Of a stretch of DNA of 64,000 nucleotides, positions 37,671 through 56,848 are shown in pieces; position 1 is the first letter of the stretch, and each line of letters begins with the position of its first letter. A program made the position numbers and the translations under genes. This stretch comes from Desmodesmus armatus (Eukaryota; Chlorophyta; Chlorophyceae; Sphaeropleales; Scenedesmaceae), in contig VIIQ02000229.1 in assembly GCA_007449985.2 (NCBI GenBank), forward strand, positions 62,001-126,000, written 5' to 3'. Under the pieces are notes generated by a model that did no database searches, was not told the DNA's origin, and saw only the letters and a list, made by a program, of their open reading frames with translations.

Positions 37671-37848
37671 CTTTGCTGCCTTCATTGGTGATGAACGGGC
37701 AGACAATGTGCGGCGGCAGTACGGAAAGCCCCTACGGGCCATCATTATCAGCGATAGTGGGGTGCTTGCGGGAACAGCAGATGATGTGAGGCAACAGCAT
37801 GGGGCGTTGGCTCTGTCGTCTGGAAGCAGCCTTGGGGAACTGCCCTGA
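37671..37848 (+). repeat. second copy of the cyclophilin terminal exon
   Basis: Starts at TTTGCTGCCTTCATTGGTGA and runs to the stop of a conserved frame (FAAFIGDERADNVRRQYGKP.. to LGELP), 245 bp after the first copy. The first 45 bases of the exon and its acceptor are missing, so it lies in the 3' UTR of the real gene. Confidence 0.85.
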
Positions 37849-38755
37849 GCTGTGGCATGTAGTGGTTGATCCAACCAGCGGCAGTGAACTTTGAGGGTTG
37901 GAGGTGCTGCTGTTGTGGCGGTTGGGAGTTTGGTACATGCAGCGGGTGAAAAGGAAAAGAGAGAGGGTGGTTCGATGGGCAACAATGAAGCGGCTGAGTG
38001 CACATAAAGATGCAATGTGTACGTGGCAGTTTGAACAGCCACAGTTCACTGTAGTGCTGATTCTAGTCTCAGCATGTGAACACAGTTGACGTGGCAGATG
38101 TTGTTGCAGGATGTGGCAAGATGGGGGCCCACTAGGCAATTCCTTCTCGCTGCAATAATCCCACTGTTCCTCTCACAATCGACACAACCAAAGAGTTGCT
38201 CGCTGGGTCGCATTGACCCTCACGATCGACCCTCAGTTTTTGCGCCTTACTGTACAGATCTAGACCATCCGTACTGCTGTAAGGCTGTAGCCTGATGGGA
38301 CACGTGCTGTTCCGGGTACAAACGCACTCAGGGTCTGTAAGGTACTTACGTTCGTTCAGGGGCTCGAGCAAAGCGTATCAGCACATGTCACCAGGAGTGC
38401 CGAAGGTTCGCCTCTGCTGTGTTCACCTGAACAAACTTGAAGCACAGGTAATAACTGCGATACTTCGATTGTTTGAAACGCATGGGTTCTTTTTTATGCG
38501 AACCTCCTATGCATGTTATTAGTGGTTTGGCTTTGGGCCCGCTGCTTCGGATTCGCGCTTCAAAGCCACGATTGACGTCCAGCAACAGCTTTGTTATCCG
38601 GTTGATGCATGGTTGTCGAGCACGTGCTTTGTACAGCCTCAATCTCCCCAGCCAGTGCACAACCGCTCAACGCTCTCAGCAGGAAGTAGCCTGAGCAGGC
38701 ATTGACAGGCATCCGCTAAGACTTCATCGACTATCGCAAGCGTCTCACAGGCAAG
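37849..38755. other. intergenic, cyclophilin 3' side to MFS gene 5' side
   Basis: No coding exon supported. TGTAA at 38279-38283 may be the cyclophilin poly(A) signal. The MFS promoter and 5' UTR should occupy the right part. Confidence 0.4.
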
Positions 38756-45782
<7,027 letters not shown>

Positions 45783-46272
45783 AGCGTGCGGACCGCTGCA
45801 CAGCTACCGTACGATGATCGTGTGTTTCTTACTGCTGCACATGCCCAGTGTTTCAGGGTTTCAGCAAGTGGTGTGCTGATGCCGGTGCTGTGGTATGAGG
45901 CTGCAACCACAGTTTGGGAAGAAGCAGTACTTACGCATCTGTAGCACGGTGCATGTTCGTCATTGACATGCTGCATGGGGGTTGGGACAGTACCACAGAA
46001 CGTGGTCAGCCAGAAGTGGGCATTGTCTTGTTGTCCTTGTTGTATACCATGCTGCATGGGGGTCTGGTGACTCCGTGATTCCAACCAGCAGCACTTGCTG
46101 GCTAGGCACTTGGTACAGCTGACCGCAGCCGGTGAAGAAAGTTGGGATGTCTTGTGCTGAACCTGCGTGTGTGTTAGACAAACAAGGTGGCTGCATGGGG
46201 GTGGTGTGTTATGTGTTTTGCGTGTTGGGTATGTGTGCTGGTGTTCATGGGCCTGTATCTTCGAACATCCTT

Positions 46273-46277
46273 TGTAA
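46273..46277 (+). terminator. TGTAA poly(A) signal candidate of the MFS gene
   Basis: First TGTAA downstream of the MFS stop that I found, giving a 3' UTR of about 500 nt. Confidence 0.35.
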
Positions 46278-46299
46278 GCTGTGCGACACAGCTGCATCC

Positions 46300-48787
46300 C
46301 AACGCCGCCCAGGCTCTCAGAGAGTCTCAATGGCCGGCTGCTCATCCCTCTTCCTGGCCACACAATTGTCTCATGGCTGCGTGTTTGTTTTTTCAACACT
46401 GCTGTCTGTTGTGATCCCTCCAGTTTTGTGCTGGTTTGAATAGTTTGTTGTCCGCATCGCCGCGCCACAACAGCCCGGCGGTTGCTTGTATCACAGTGAC
46501 TGCTCGGCGAGCGTTTTCAAAACTCAACAGCATTTGGCACAAGACCAAGAGTGGGGGGTTATATGGCTCTTTGGCATATGCGCGCTGCTTGCGACACAGT
46601 CCGCGCGGGGGTACGTCGCACGTGCACGCAACAACGCTTGTTTTCTGTGGCTGACCGTCAGACCACCGTTCGCAGGCTGTGACCACTCTAACTCGTTTGT
46701 CATGTGTGGCTAGTGCCCGATTGTTCTACTTCGTGACCCCCGTGTTGTTGAGAGGTTGTGGAGGACCCCTCCCCAGAGAGGGTTGAAGCATGGGGCTGCA
46801 TGCAGAGCCAAACCCCGTGGATAGTGTGCATCTTTGAATAGCCGAGCCCTGTACCAGACCAACATGCATAAGTGGACAGAGCAGCGTGTATGCTGTCGCA
46901 CACGCGTTTGGCAAGGCGGTGTAAAACAAGGGCTTCCGGTGGGAGGGATGGACTGCCCTCCGCAAAACAGTGGGCTGGAGGATATGGACTCGGTGAAGAG
47001 GCTCTTCAGCGTGTGTGACGTGTTGGCTGGATACCGCCTGGTGCCTGCCATTTGTTTTGGGTTTGACTTGGTTCATGGAGCCGCACGCCTCTTCTTTGGG
47101 GCCTCAGCACATGCTGCTGTGTCAGTTTGCTTCACCATCGACATATGCAAGGAAATCAGAGTGGTTTGTGGGTATGGCGATAAGCCGCGACCCCTTGGGT
47201 CGCGGCACGCTGTGGTTACACTGTTGATGCTACTGTTATTTTTACTGCTGCGATGATATGTACAGGAGATGACCACAGGCGTCACACCAGATTCCTCCGT
47301 TATTGTGTACTGGCATGCATCGTCTGCAGCCACTGTGCCGCAGTGCAGCCGTTCTATTGCGTTACATGTACATGCTCTTGTGCAAACACAGCTCGAGAGA
47401 GGCAAGCGTTGGTTTGTTGCTCTGTGACGGATGCACACTGATGTGCGCTGTCCGTTTTGTTGCTTGACGAGAGTGTGTTGCTCGACCAAGCGACATCGTG
47501 GTTTGGTGGTCTCAGCACATGTGCTTGTTGCGCAGTGGCACCGGCTGGCACTTCCAGAGAGGGCATCCACGAGCGAGTAGTGTGTGTGGCTTCAAATGCA
47601 CAACCCAACCAGTTGAGCGCTCTTTGTTGTTGCTTATTACCATGTACTATCTGTGTACTACTTTCTGATTGCCTACTACTACTATGCTGCGCAATTATGC
47701 ATACATGCCACCTGTGCACCGGGGTGCAGCTGTCAAAAAGACGCACCGATCTACATCATGTCGTGTCTGCACTGCCTTGGTAGTGCGTCAGCTGATCCAT
47801 GGTTGATGTGCATGTCGCAGCCGCATGGCTCTGGGAATACGCCACAAGAAGACAACCCCTGGGCTGTTTGAGCGTCACACTTGCTGTATTACTTGTCCAA
47901 AAGATTAGTGGTGGGAACTTGGTTAGTATTGACGTCTGTGTGGTGCTAGTAGTACCAGTGATCGAGCCCGTTTTGCTCTGGTGCTGTTGCCCTGCGAGAG
48001 TAGAGGCAGTCACTGCATGCAGCCTCCATGCAAACGACCAAGAAGGGCCATTGTGTTGCCTGACTTGTCAGTCAGTGTGCTGCATGATGTTTCAAACATG
48101 TTTCAAACATCAAGTGTTGATATTACGCAGGGTGCTGAGACTGGTGCTGATGGAGTGACAGTGCTTTTGAGCGATACTGCTGTTGCACCGTGATGCATGG
48201 CGCATGTTGCGAGTATGTTGCGCTGCCCACAAGAGGCCTGCAAGGTTGCACATGTAACATCAGTTGGGTGTGTATGCTGGCTGGGGCTGAGGTTGGGCTT
48301 CTGTCCCCAACTACTGTACTGTGCTGCCCTGTGCATGTACTGTCGACAATCAACCTGCTGCATTCAATTGAGCCAATGTGAGGTCCAATCCCAAAGACAC
48401 AGCGCTGACAGCACTAGCGCCATACAGCTTGGATGAGAGCTGACGATGAGACATACACATCCTGCACTTGCTGTAATGTTTCTGCCATAATCTTTTGGTG
48501 GCTCAACCAGGGGTCACCATGCTCTGCACGGCAGTTCTTGCACCCACAAATTTGCGTGTGATGCCGTGTCATCACAATCAGAGGCATACACGGCTGCATG
48601 AAGTCAGCAGATTGAATCCTGCAGCACTCTAGTCCTGCAGGAACCACCAAGACACGGAGAGGGCTTTGCATCAACCTCATGCATGAGCACTAGGCCCTCA
48701 CTGGGGCAGCTGATGCAAGGTGCATGCACCTTGCATGTCCCGCAGGACATCTGTCCTGCAGGCAGCTGCCCCCCCCCCCCCCCCTCC

Positions 48788-48818
<31 letters not shown>

Positions 48819-49283
48819 ATGGCTGCATGCACGCAGGCTGCCACGGACTTCACTGCGGTGTTTGACATGGTTGTAGGTGTGCGTAAGGTGCTCCTGTCAG
48901 CACGTGCCCTCTGCAGTGTCCAGGAACCTTTCACCACTGTGGTGCTGTGACGAGCACAAAACTGCCGGAGGTGCAGCATCAGCTTCGGCACCAGCCTAGT
49001 ATTTGAGTTGATGCAAAATTGGATTATAATAGTTTGTTTGAAACCGTTGACATGTCATTACGGGTTCAGCCTCGTTGATTTGTCATCACCGATGGTGGGA
49101 GTTGTCACAGCAGCTGTTATGCGCGTCTCCAGTTTCCCTGAAATCACAAGCAGTCACAGATTGTGTCTACTGAATTATACATACATCACGTCCACGCCGA
49201 AACGTTCACTAGGCGCAGCACCGACACAACAATAGTGCTCCAACAGTACTGTTCTAGCTTCTAGTTCTCCCACAGCAGCAGCC
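46300..49283. other. intergenic region
   Basis: Open frames on both strands are short and none has splice-consistent partners or a recognisable domain. Poly-C/CA tracts lie at 48770-48820 and palindromes at 48713-48759. The RING gene promoter should lie at the right end. Confidence 0.4.
48713..48759. repeat. two adjacent perfect palindromes
   Basis: ATGCAAGGTGCA/TGCACCTTGCAT (48713-48736) is a perfect 24-bp palindrome. Five bases on, GCAGGACA-TC-TGTCCTGC (48742-48759) is a second perfect stem. A poly-C tract follows. Confidence 0.85.
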
Positions 49284-50071
49284 ATGGACAGCTTCAGAGC
49301 AGTCTCCTCCCGTGGCCCCAGCAGCAGAGGCTTCAGCAACCCACACCCAAGCTCTGGTCCCAACAGCAGCATGCTGTCCAACACCATCAAGGGCCACTCC
49401 ATGGCCGACTCTGGCTTGGAGAAGCTGCCATGGTCCAACACCAAGTCAAGCCCCATGTGGCGTAAAGCCTCGAAAGGTCTGTGCATTGAGGGCATCTGTG
49501 ACAACCGGCTGTGCAAGGCACACGGGCAGCGAGTCATCTGCTCTGCAGGCTTCACTACGCTGGACTTGGTCAAGGACACCTACCGCTTCAAGTGCCCCTC
49601 CTGCCACCACATGTTTGAGCCCACCTTTGTCGCCTTCAACAACTGCGAGTGGAAGGTCTCAGGCACCAAGCGTGCACACCCAGGTGCCACGTCTGAAGCA
49701 GTTGACCAGCAGGAGTGGCAGGTGGCTGGCAACTGCTATGAGCGCTTCAAGGACGACCCTACAGACCAGACAGTTTGGTCCAGCCTCATCATCAGCACAC
49801 GCAAGCATGAGCCCAACAACGCTGTGCAGCCTGCAGTCCTGCTTCTACCCCAGCGCCCTGCCCTGCCCCCATCCAGCAACAGCAACATGACAGAGTGAGC
49901 ATCTGCTGTGGCCCTCCCATGTCTCGCTTTGGCCTGGACGCCATCAACACCCCATGCGGCCACTGCTTCCACCGCCCGTGCCTGCAGCCATGGGTGGTGC
50001 AGGGCAACGGAGGCTGTCCCACCTGCCGCCGTGACATCAGCTGCCTGGCGCAGGAGCTGGCACCACGCTGA
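49284..50071 (+). CDS. RING-H2 zinc-finger protein, one apparent frameshift
   Basis: From ATG 49284 the frame gives 204 residues and stops at TGA 49896-49898. Directly after, another frame encodes a complete RING-H2 finger: SICC, then CGHCFHRPC, then CPTC, ending LAQELAPR at TGA 50069-50071. One extra base at about 49897 would make the junction read MTECSICCG and restore all eight zinc ligands, so a single-base loss or sequencing error is likely. The middle (residues 70-160) has a second Cys cluster: GICDNRLCKAHG, FKCPSCHHMFEP, FNNCEWKVSG. I know similar modules next to RING fingers in protists but cannot name the family. Likely E3 ubiquitin ligase. Single exon, Ser-rich N-terminus. Confidence 0.75.
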
Positions 50072-51215
50072 AGACTTCCATGAGAGCAGCAACTTGAGTA
50101 GTTGCTGGAAGTTGCCTGCTGTACCTACTGTGACTGCTGCCTGACTGTGACACTTGACGCATGGATGATTTGACTCAACTGTGCTGGGGTGTGCTGTGTC
50201 ACAGCCTGTGGCTGGTTTCCTGCAAGTACTGTTTCCGCTGACTGACTGTGCTGGACTGGATGCGCATTAAACCTTGGTGATTTACTGCCATGTGCTACCT
50301 GGCTGTGCTGTACGTACAGCATGCAGCCCGCATGGCATGCAGAACCTGCCTGCAACATGCATGCTTCCTGCAGTGTTCTGGCGTGGGTTTGCTGTGCATT
50401 TCATATGAAAGTGAATTGCAGCCTATCAACTGCGTGGGTCTTGTACTTGTACGCTGCATCAAGAATTGTGCGCAGTGTGCCACACTGCTAGACTTTTGTG
50501 TTTGCCCTGCTGTCAGAACATGGTTTTACTGTTGTGCAATACATGTGCATGGTATGTGCATTTGCCTTGATTTCATGCCCTCTACACGATGTGCTGGGCG
50601 TGCTTGTGCTGGCACTGGCAGCTGCCGCATAGTTGAATTCTGAGCTGTACCCAATGCCTTGCGCGCTGACCGTCAGTGGCCTGTCAACCACTCAGACTGA
50701 GTGCCAACATCACTGAGCATTTCCTGCAACTTCTTCAAAGTACAACTGCAAGATGCAGCCGCGCATCAAACAGCTTCGACAGGTGTGCATGCCAGTCATA
50801 TGTGCTGATCCCACGTTTTCCTGCAGCCATGATGTGACTGCGATCGCAGCCACACTCGCGACAGTGCAGCAGTACTGTTCAGGCCCCAGCACCCTGAGAG
50901 TCTCAACTGCAGGAATCATCAGGTTGATATGCGGCACCTTTGAGGTGGTGGCACAAATGGCATGACAGCTGTGTGCGTCAGAAGCTGCAATCCTTCTGCC
51001 ATTCCTTGCAGATCAGCAAGCCTGGGACTGCGCTGCCTTAGTTGCAACAACTCAGGCATACAAATCCAACTTCCGAAGGGCCACCAACAAACAACCAATC
51101 AGAGTCACAACACAGCACAGCACCCTAGGTGCAGTAACAACTGCCACAGCATGGCATGCCCTCTCAACTCTGCCACCTGGAAACCTTGCCGTCTCTGGCC
51201 CACGCTGTATGTATC
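50072..51215. other. intergenic, convergent gene ends
   Basis: Lies between the stops of the plus-strand RING gene and the minus-strand chitin-binding-like gene. No coding exon seen. Confidence 0.45.
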
Positions 51216-52396
51216 CTAAGCTGCCGGTGGTTCGCATTGACCCTGCTGATATCGTTGCCTAGCAGAACGCAGCTTGTCAAACAGCCTTGAAGTGATGTCT
51301 GTGCCTTGGGGTGAGACCACCCACACTTCCACAATGCCAGCGTTGAGAATGGCTTGCACGAGGTCCTCACGGTGATATCGGCTCAGCAACACAGAAGACA
51401 CCACCACCCCTTGACTTGGTACGTACTCCGGTGGGACCTTTTGCTGGCCTCTGAACAGGTCTGCGTCGTGTGGGGTCGCATCTTCAAAATGGCCTTTAGA
51501 GCTTGAGTTGGCGCCATCTGCCAGACTTCCTGCAAAATCAACATATGTGCGGCAATTGGTCAGCTGGGGATGTGCTGTGATTCTGTGGGATTACAGGCAC
51601 CCCCCCCCCCCCCCAATCAGTGCTACTTGTCCCAGATCGCCAGCCTGGCACAACACTAACAGTAAGTCAGTTACTAGGTGTAGCCTACTGTTGGGCTAAC
51701 TGAGTTGAGGATGCATGTGCTTAAGCACATGAAGCTTTCAAGTACTGCCGGCGGTGCCGCCTTTTCTGTCAGAAGTTGCCCCATACAGGCTGCCGCACCA
51801 TGGCATGGTGATGCTGCCGTCAACACATCTATTCATGCCATACCTGCGTGTGCAGGTTGTCAATATTCAATGATGAGTCTGTCAGCTGTTCAAATGCAAC
51901 TTCCTTATGCATATTGCATATTTGCTTGTTTGTGTATGAGCCTACTTGGCAGCTCCCTTTGCTGCTGTCATATAGGGTACCTGCAGCCAAGGTACAACTC
52001 AAGCTTCATATGAGGAGAGATGTGCAGTTATTCGTGATGTGTCATCATCGAACAGTCATCAATCTGACGTTGGGAAGATGCAGTACCTTTGCTCAATAGT
52101 GGCATGCACCTTCTGTGCACATGGCACCTACCTTGCGCACACTGCACAAGGCATGCTGCCCCGCTCGGATGACAGAAGTAGAAAAACGCACAGTCTGAGT
52201 TTGGATGTGCATATGTACTAAAAGGTTTTAGGCTGCCACACTTCAGCCCTTCATCATTCATGACTGAGCCATTGCAAGTAAGTTGGGCAGGCGCAAGAGC
52301 TGCTGCTGCACTAGCATTGCAAGAGAGCACGAGCAAAACGAGACAGAGCAAACAAAAGGATGGTTTAATGACTCTTTGACTCGAATTCCTGATCAT
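51216..52396 (-). CDS. secreted protein with CBM14 (peritrophin-A)-like domain (249 aa)
   Basis: Exons 52396-52132, 51980-51844 and 51563-51216 join in phases 1 and 0. ATG 52396 gives a clear signal peptide (SFCLLCLVLLVLSCNASA). A Cys-spaced module follows: LKC, YAHPNSDCAFFYFC, CLVQCAQG-TLYDSSKGSC. This matches the peritrophin-A/CBM14 pattern (HPxxCxxFYxC .. C.xGxxYxxxxxxC), with intron 1 splitting the conserved CxxG. In animals this fold binds chitin. The remaining 150 residues include CRTYVDFAGS and a C-terminal segment VVSSVLLSRYHREDLVQAIL that I do not recognise. Expected location: secretory pathway, cell wall or exterior. Conserved spacing across the splice junction makes the model credible; the choice of acceptor for exon 3 is the weakest point. 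Confidence 0.72.
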
Positions 52397-54815
52397 CAGT
52401 TCGTTTGTGTGCATATCAGAAATCGTGCTGTCTGGAAAAAAGCGCGAACACGGAATTGTGCTGTATAGTACATGTAGCGACAAGCGAGTAGGACAAGTAA
52501 CCAGTGAATCCGGAGAAGACGTTCATATGAAGCGCTCCAGCACAAGGGCCTGTGCAAAGATGACGTTACACATCTTTTGTACATCTGCTTGCAGAACTAC
52601 TGCACTGGGCCCAAACCTTGTGGTAACAACCTGTGCCACCCAACCTAGCCCTATAGGGCCCAAAAGTACGTTTCATACTCATACTGAAATACTGAGTTTC
52701 GCACGTGCTGAAGCCAGCAGTGTTGGCCTGCCTGCCTGTCCTGCAGGTAGTACTACTGCACAGTGTGCACCAACCTGCAGCGATCCAGATCAGATCCGTG
52801 TACTGACACCTGTCTGTGCAGACTCAGCCTGTACATTGCTGCCGCAGCAAGCCGCACCACAGTCGGCCACACTGGCAGCGGCTTTCACAGCATCCTGCCA
52901 CATCAGTGGTTTGACAAGCCTTCTCAACACCAAGGGCAAGCCTGCACCATGCTGCTGCTATAGTCAGAGGAGTGCCAGCCTGTCATCATAAGTTCACCTA
53001 GTGCTCTGCTGTGTGTCTATGCCACCAATTTATGTCTGGAGACGCTGTGGTTGTTGAGTCATGTTACCAACCAACGAAAACTTTTCGTGCAGCTTGGGAG
53101 GTCTGCTTGAAGCGACCTTGACATAAAGCAGATACATGCTGTCCTACACGTGTGAGCCTGTCGTTTGCATGTGGTGTATGCCCTGTGGTGTGTGGAGGCT
53201 GTAGATTTGGTCCAGTAAAGCCACAGGCTAGGACTGCAAGTCTGCATGCCTGCCATGGGCCGTGACCAGGAAACTAAGCAATGGACAAAAACCGTTCAGT
53301 TTTTGGGGGTCAATTGAACCTTTCAACGTGGGTTGCTTTGATTAATGTGAGTGATGCACGCACACATGAGCAACTCTTGACAAACTGCTGCACCCAGCAG
53401 CACCAGACATGCAGTGGCATATAACAGCCAACCAACAACAAAGCATGCGCATGCCCATGCAACATGCATCATGCACGCATGCCAATATGCTTTCCAGCCG
53501 CCAAGCTCTTCCATCACTTTTTGCCTACCTACTAACAGCCAAACCAAGAGCCTACCTAAAGGCTAACCACCACCACAGTCAGCACACAAGGCGATGCAAC
53601 ATGCTATTGGACACGGCGTCTACTACCATAGCCACAATGACTGTCCAGGCTGCAGACAAACATGCTCTGCCCAGCCCTAGAGCCTGTGGACCATGTATGC
53701 CATGGAATGTATGCAGTTGTATGTACACCACACAGTAGCGGAAACACAGGCCACGCTCTGCTGACACTTGACACAACTCCAGCACATGCCACACATGTGG
53801 TGCTGCTCGGCCTTCCATAGCAAGTGGCACTTGACATCAGCATTCTCCTATGAAGCATCTCATCCTGCACTGACTCATAGTCTGAGCAGCAGCGGCGACA
53901 CACATAGCCGCCCCGCACCTCTTGACAGCACACCACAGCGTATATGTACATCAGCTGTGAACAATACCAATCATGGCGCACAAGCATAGGGCTTGTACCT
54001 TGACGCTGGGATACGGTACGATCATGCCCCACACTCACTGCTTACACCCTGCGCAGCTAAACCCACCCAGCATGCAGTGCTATCTCAGCAGCAGCAGAAC
54101 CAACTGCTGCAACAGCAGCGGCAACAACTTCAGCACAACAAACACCTAAGTGGTTGATCACGTTTCCAGTCATCGTACTGCTGATGGTTTCAGTACTGCG
54201 GAGTCAAGCCACAGCCCGGAGCGTAAAACATTCACTCGTGCATCGCTGCTGTGACAGTAACCGCGCCAGCTCGAAAAGTTGCGAGCTTTCAAATCTTGGG
54301 GACGCGTGCGCCTGCCTCGAACTTGGGCGCCGTGTCCCACGCCAGGATGTTGCCACTGCACAGCACAGCGCAGCACATCAGGAAAGAGGCAGACAGCACA
54401 AGTTCAAAACATCTGCTTTTCTGCCGCCCTAAACCATGCATATTCTGAGCCTATGGATTGCTTGTCACGTGCTTAGCTTCGTGCTTAGCTTTGCCATGCA
54501 AAAAAAGCTACCTTAGCAAAGCCCCTTCCCCCTGCATATAAACCCCGTTCCCTTGACTCAAGGAGACCCAACAGCAGCAGCACGCCGGCTGCTCACCTGC
54601 TTGTGAAGCTGCGCCCTCCCCCCCTTTGTTTGCCCCTTCCCCCTGCATATAAACCCCATTCCTTTGACCCAGTGAGGTCCAACAGCAGCAGCACCCTGCC
54701 TGCTCACCTGCTTGTGAAGCTGCGCCCTCCCCCCCTTTGTTTGCCCCTTTCCCCCTGCATATAAACCCCATTCCCTTGACTCAAGGAGGCCCAACAGCAG
54801 CAGCACGCCGGCTGC
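52397..54815. other. intergenic region
   Basis: No exon chain could be supported. A minus-strand Cys-rich frame near 53760-53930 (YVCRRCCSDYES) could be an isolated exon but has no partners. A TTACA at 54034 may be the minus-strand poly(A) signal of the next gene. Confidence 0.35.
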
Positions 54816-54850
54816 TCACCTGCTTGTGAAGCTGCGCCCTCCCACCATTG
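54522..54850. repeat. about 110-bp tandem repeat, three copies
   Basis: Each unit runs CCCCTTCCCCCTGCATATAAACC, CAACAGCAGCAGCAC, then GCTCACCTGCTTGTGAAGCTGCGCCCTCCC. Starts are near 54522, 54631 and 54744. The last part is the antisense end of the terminal exon (with stop) of the minus-strand small protein gene, so the exon end itself has been copied twice downstream, each time with a TATAAA on the plus strand. Confidence 0.9.
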
Positions 54851-56848
54851 CCTTGCCGCCCTTGGGGAACAGCTGCTCCTTCTTCTCAGGGGGTGGGGAG
54901 GCAGCGGGGGCCAGCGTGCGCCTGCGCGGGAGGGGGGGGGGCAGACACAGGAAGTGCAGGGTTAGGAGGGTCAGCAGCAACGTTGAACTGCAGCATGATT
55001 GGGAGGGCAGATGCAGGGTCAGCAGCAGCATTTCATTTCAAATTCAAGATGCATTGCAGATTGATGTGCACAGCAGGGGCCAGCGTGCGCCTACAGGGGT
55101 GCGTAGACGCAGGAGGTGAGCAGCGGCTGCAATGCATTACTGTTGTGTGGTCGCCCCTACCCACCACGTGTCTGCTACGGACTGCAACAGTGAAGGCCAA
55201 CGCTGCTCATGCATCATGCGCCTGTCAAAACAGGAGTGCCCCCTTGACATCCTCAGGAGTTATCGATAACCACCGCCATTCAGTTCCCACCCACTGCTAC
55301 CCCCCCCCCCCCCACTACAACCCCCTTTCCCCTTTCCCCAGCCCCCCCCCCCCCCCTCCCCCCCCCCCCCCCCCCCCCGCTTGTCACCCACCCTGCAGAG
55401 TTTAGCCCCCCCTCCCTTTACCCCCCCCCACACACACCTCTCAAACAGCAGGACCTCCTTGTTGTCCTTGGGTGCGTTGTCCACCTTCTTCAGGCCCCTG
55501 GTGGGCCACTGCTGCTGCAGGTTGTCCTTGGGGGCGCCCGTCACATTGGCACGCACACGGCGCCGGCCGTCCTCAAGAGCTGTGGGGCAGCAGCAAGACA
55601 GCATGGAGGCGTGGTGAACAGCAGGCATCGTGTTTTGTGCCAGCACAAGGCACTTGAAACTAAAAACAAAACCGGCACAATGATGATTTTGAAGCCTGGC
55701 GCGTTGGCTGCGGCCCTCTTCAAGCGCTTTGTGAAGCAGCAGGAAAGCATGGAGGCGTGGTCGGGACCAGGCAGAGTGAGGTGCGCAAGGCCCGAAGGAC
55801 GTGGTGAAGTGTCATACAGCGTGGCGCATTGGCCGCAGAGCAGCAGGAAAGCGTGGCATGGTGAGGAGCAGCCAATTTGATTCGTGCCAATCCTAGACAG
55901 TTGGACTTACACTGCACCAACCCAACCAAGCAGCTGCTGTCCAAGTTGCACTCAGGTGGTTTGAGAGACAGTGACGTGGCATTGCTGCTGTTGTGACAAT
56001 GTACAGCACTTGCGATCTCTGGCTTACGTCCGATGCTGTGAGCTGGTTGCTGGGTTGCGTTGCTGCTGTGTGCTGGCCCATCCTCGCTGCTTGTGCTGAG
56101 CTCAACCTGTCAGATGCTTCTTGATTGCCATGTTGCTAGCCTGTGACGCATGCTAGCCTGCGTTGGTACCAGAAGTTCTTCCTGGCCTGCCATGTGCTGC
56201 TGCGATACACCAGCCTGCTGAGAGAGGATGCTAGGGCCAGCACCAACCAGCAAGCTGTGTAAGAGGAAGGACAGGCTGGCCAGGATATTGCAGTCAGGAC
56301 CTAAATATATGCAGAAAGTCTGGTGCTAGCGTCCCTGTTGCTTCGCTTACAACTTGCTTGGCATCTTAGATCCTGTCAACAAACCTCTATGTATGTGCTT
56401 TGCTCTGATGCTGCTCTCATGGGCTGTGCAACTCCCACCAGGTAACATGTTGCTGCTGTTGCCCAACGATGCCCGCATTTCTCCGTTTTGCCGTAAGCAC
56501 AATAACCAATAACCAAACTACTTACTGGCAGGTGCCTCTGTGGATGTTGGTGCAGCTGCAGACTGCTTCAGGCGCCTGTTCTCCCCGCCAAAGATGTAGT
56601 CGATACCCTTGGAGCGGCCAGGGGTAAACTCTGCATCGCGATTGCACACATGGAACACGAAACAATCAACGTATGTATGGTTAGTGGCAAGCAATGCATG
56701 CTAGGGACCAGTGAACACAAAAATGATATGGCTGGCAAGCACCCCAGTGCTCGGCGAAACTCAAAACCAGCTGTACACAACGTTTCTATATACGCATACC
56801 TGTTGTGAAGTGAGCACGAGCCTTGGGCTGAGTAGTCTTCTGAGACAT
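54816..56848 (-). CDS. small basic, probably disordered protein (133 aa)
   Basis: Exons 56848-56800, 56630-56526, 55579-55438 and 54921-54816 join in phases 1, 1 and 2 with GT-AG introns. It starts MSQKTTQPKARAHFTT and contains EFTPGRSKGIDYIFGGENRR, two APKDN repeats, PPPEKKEQLFPKGGKAM and ends GGRSFTSR. It is rich in Lys, Arg, Gly and Pro with no membrane segment. I do not recognise a family. The short conserved-looking SKGIDYIFGG block resembles docking motifs of small cytoskeleton-associated proteins, but that is only a resemblance. The terminal exon acceptor region is partly repeated near 55075-55108. Confidence 0.72.
55303..55380. repeat. clustered poly-C tracts
   Basis: C-runs at 55303-55314, 55342-55356 and 55360-55378 within the intron of the small basic protein gene. 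Confidence 0.9.

Noticed and set aside
46834..47256. 140-codon plus-strand frame downstream of the MFS gene
   Set aside because: It has no domain, no splice partners and no conserved context. It is probably chance in 3' intergenic DNA.
53604..54038. Cys-rich minus-strand frame (YVCRRCCSDYES) as a zinc-finger gene
   Set aside because: Cys spacing fits no zinc finger I know and no splice-compatible neighbours were found.
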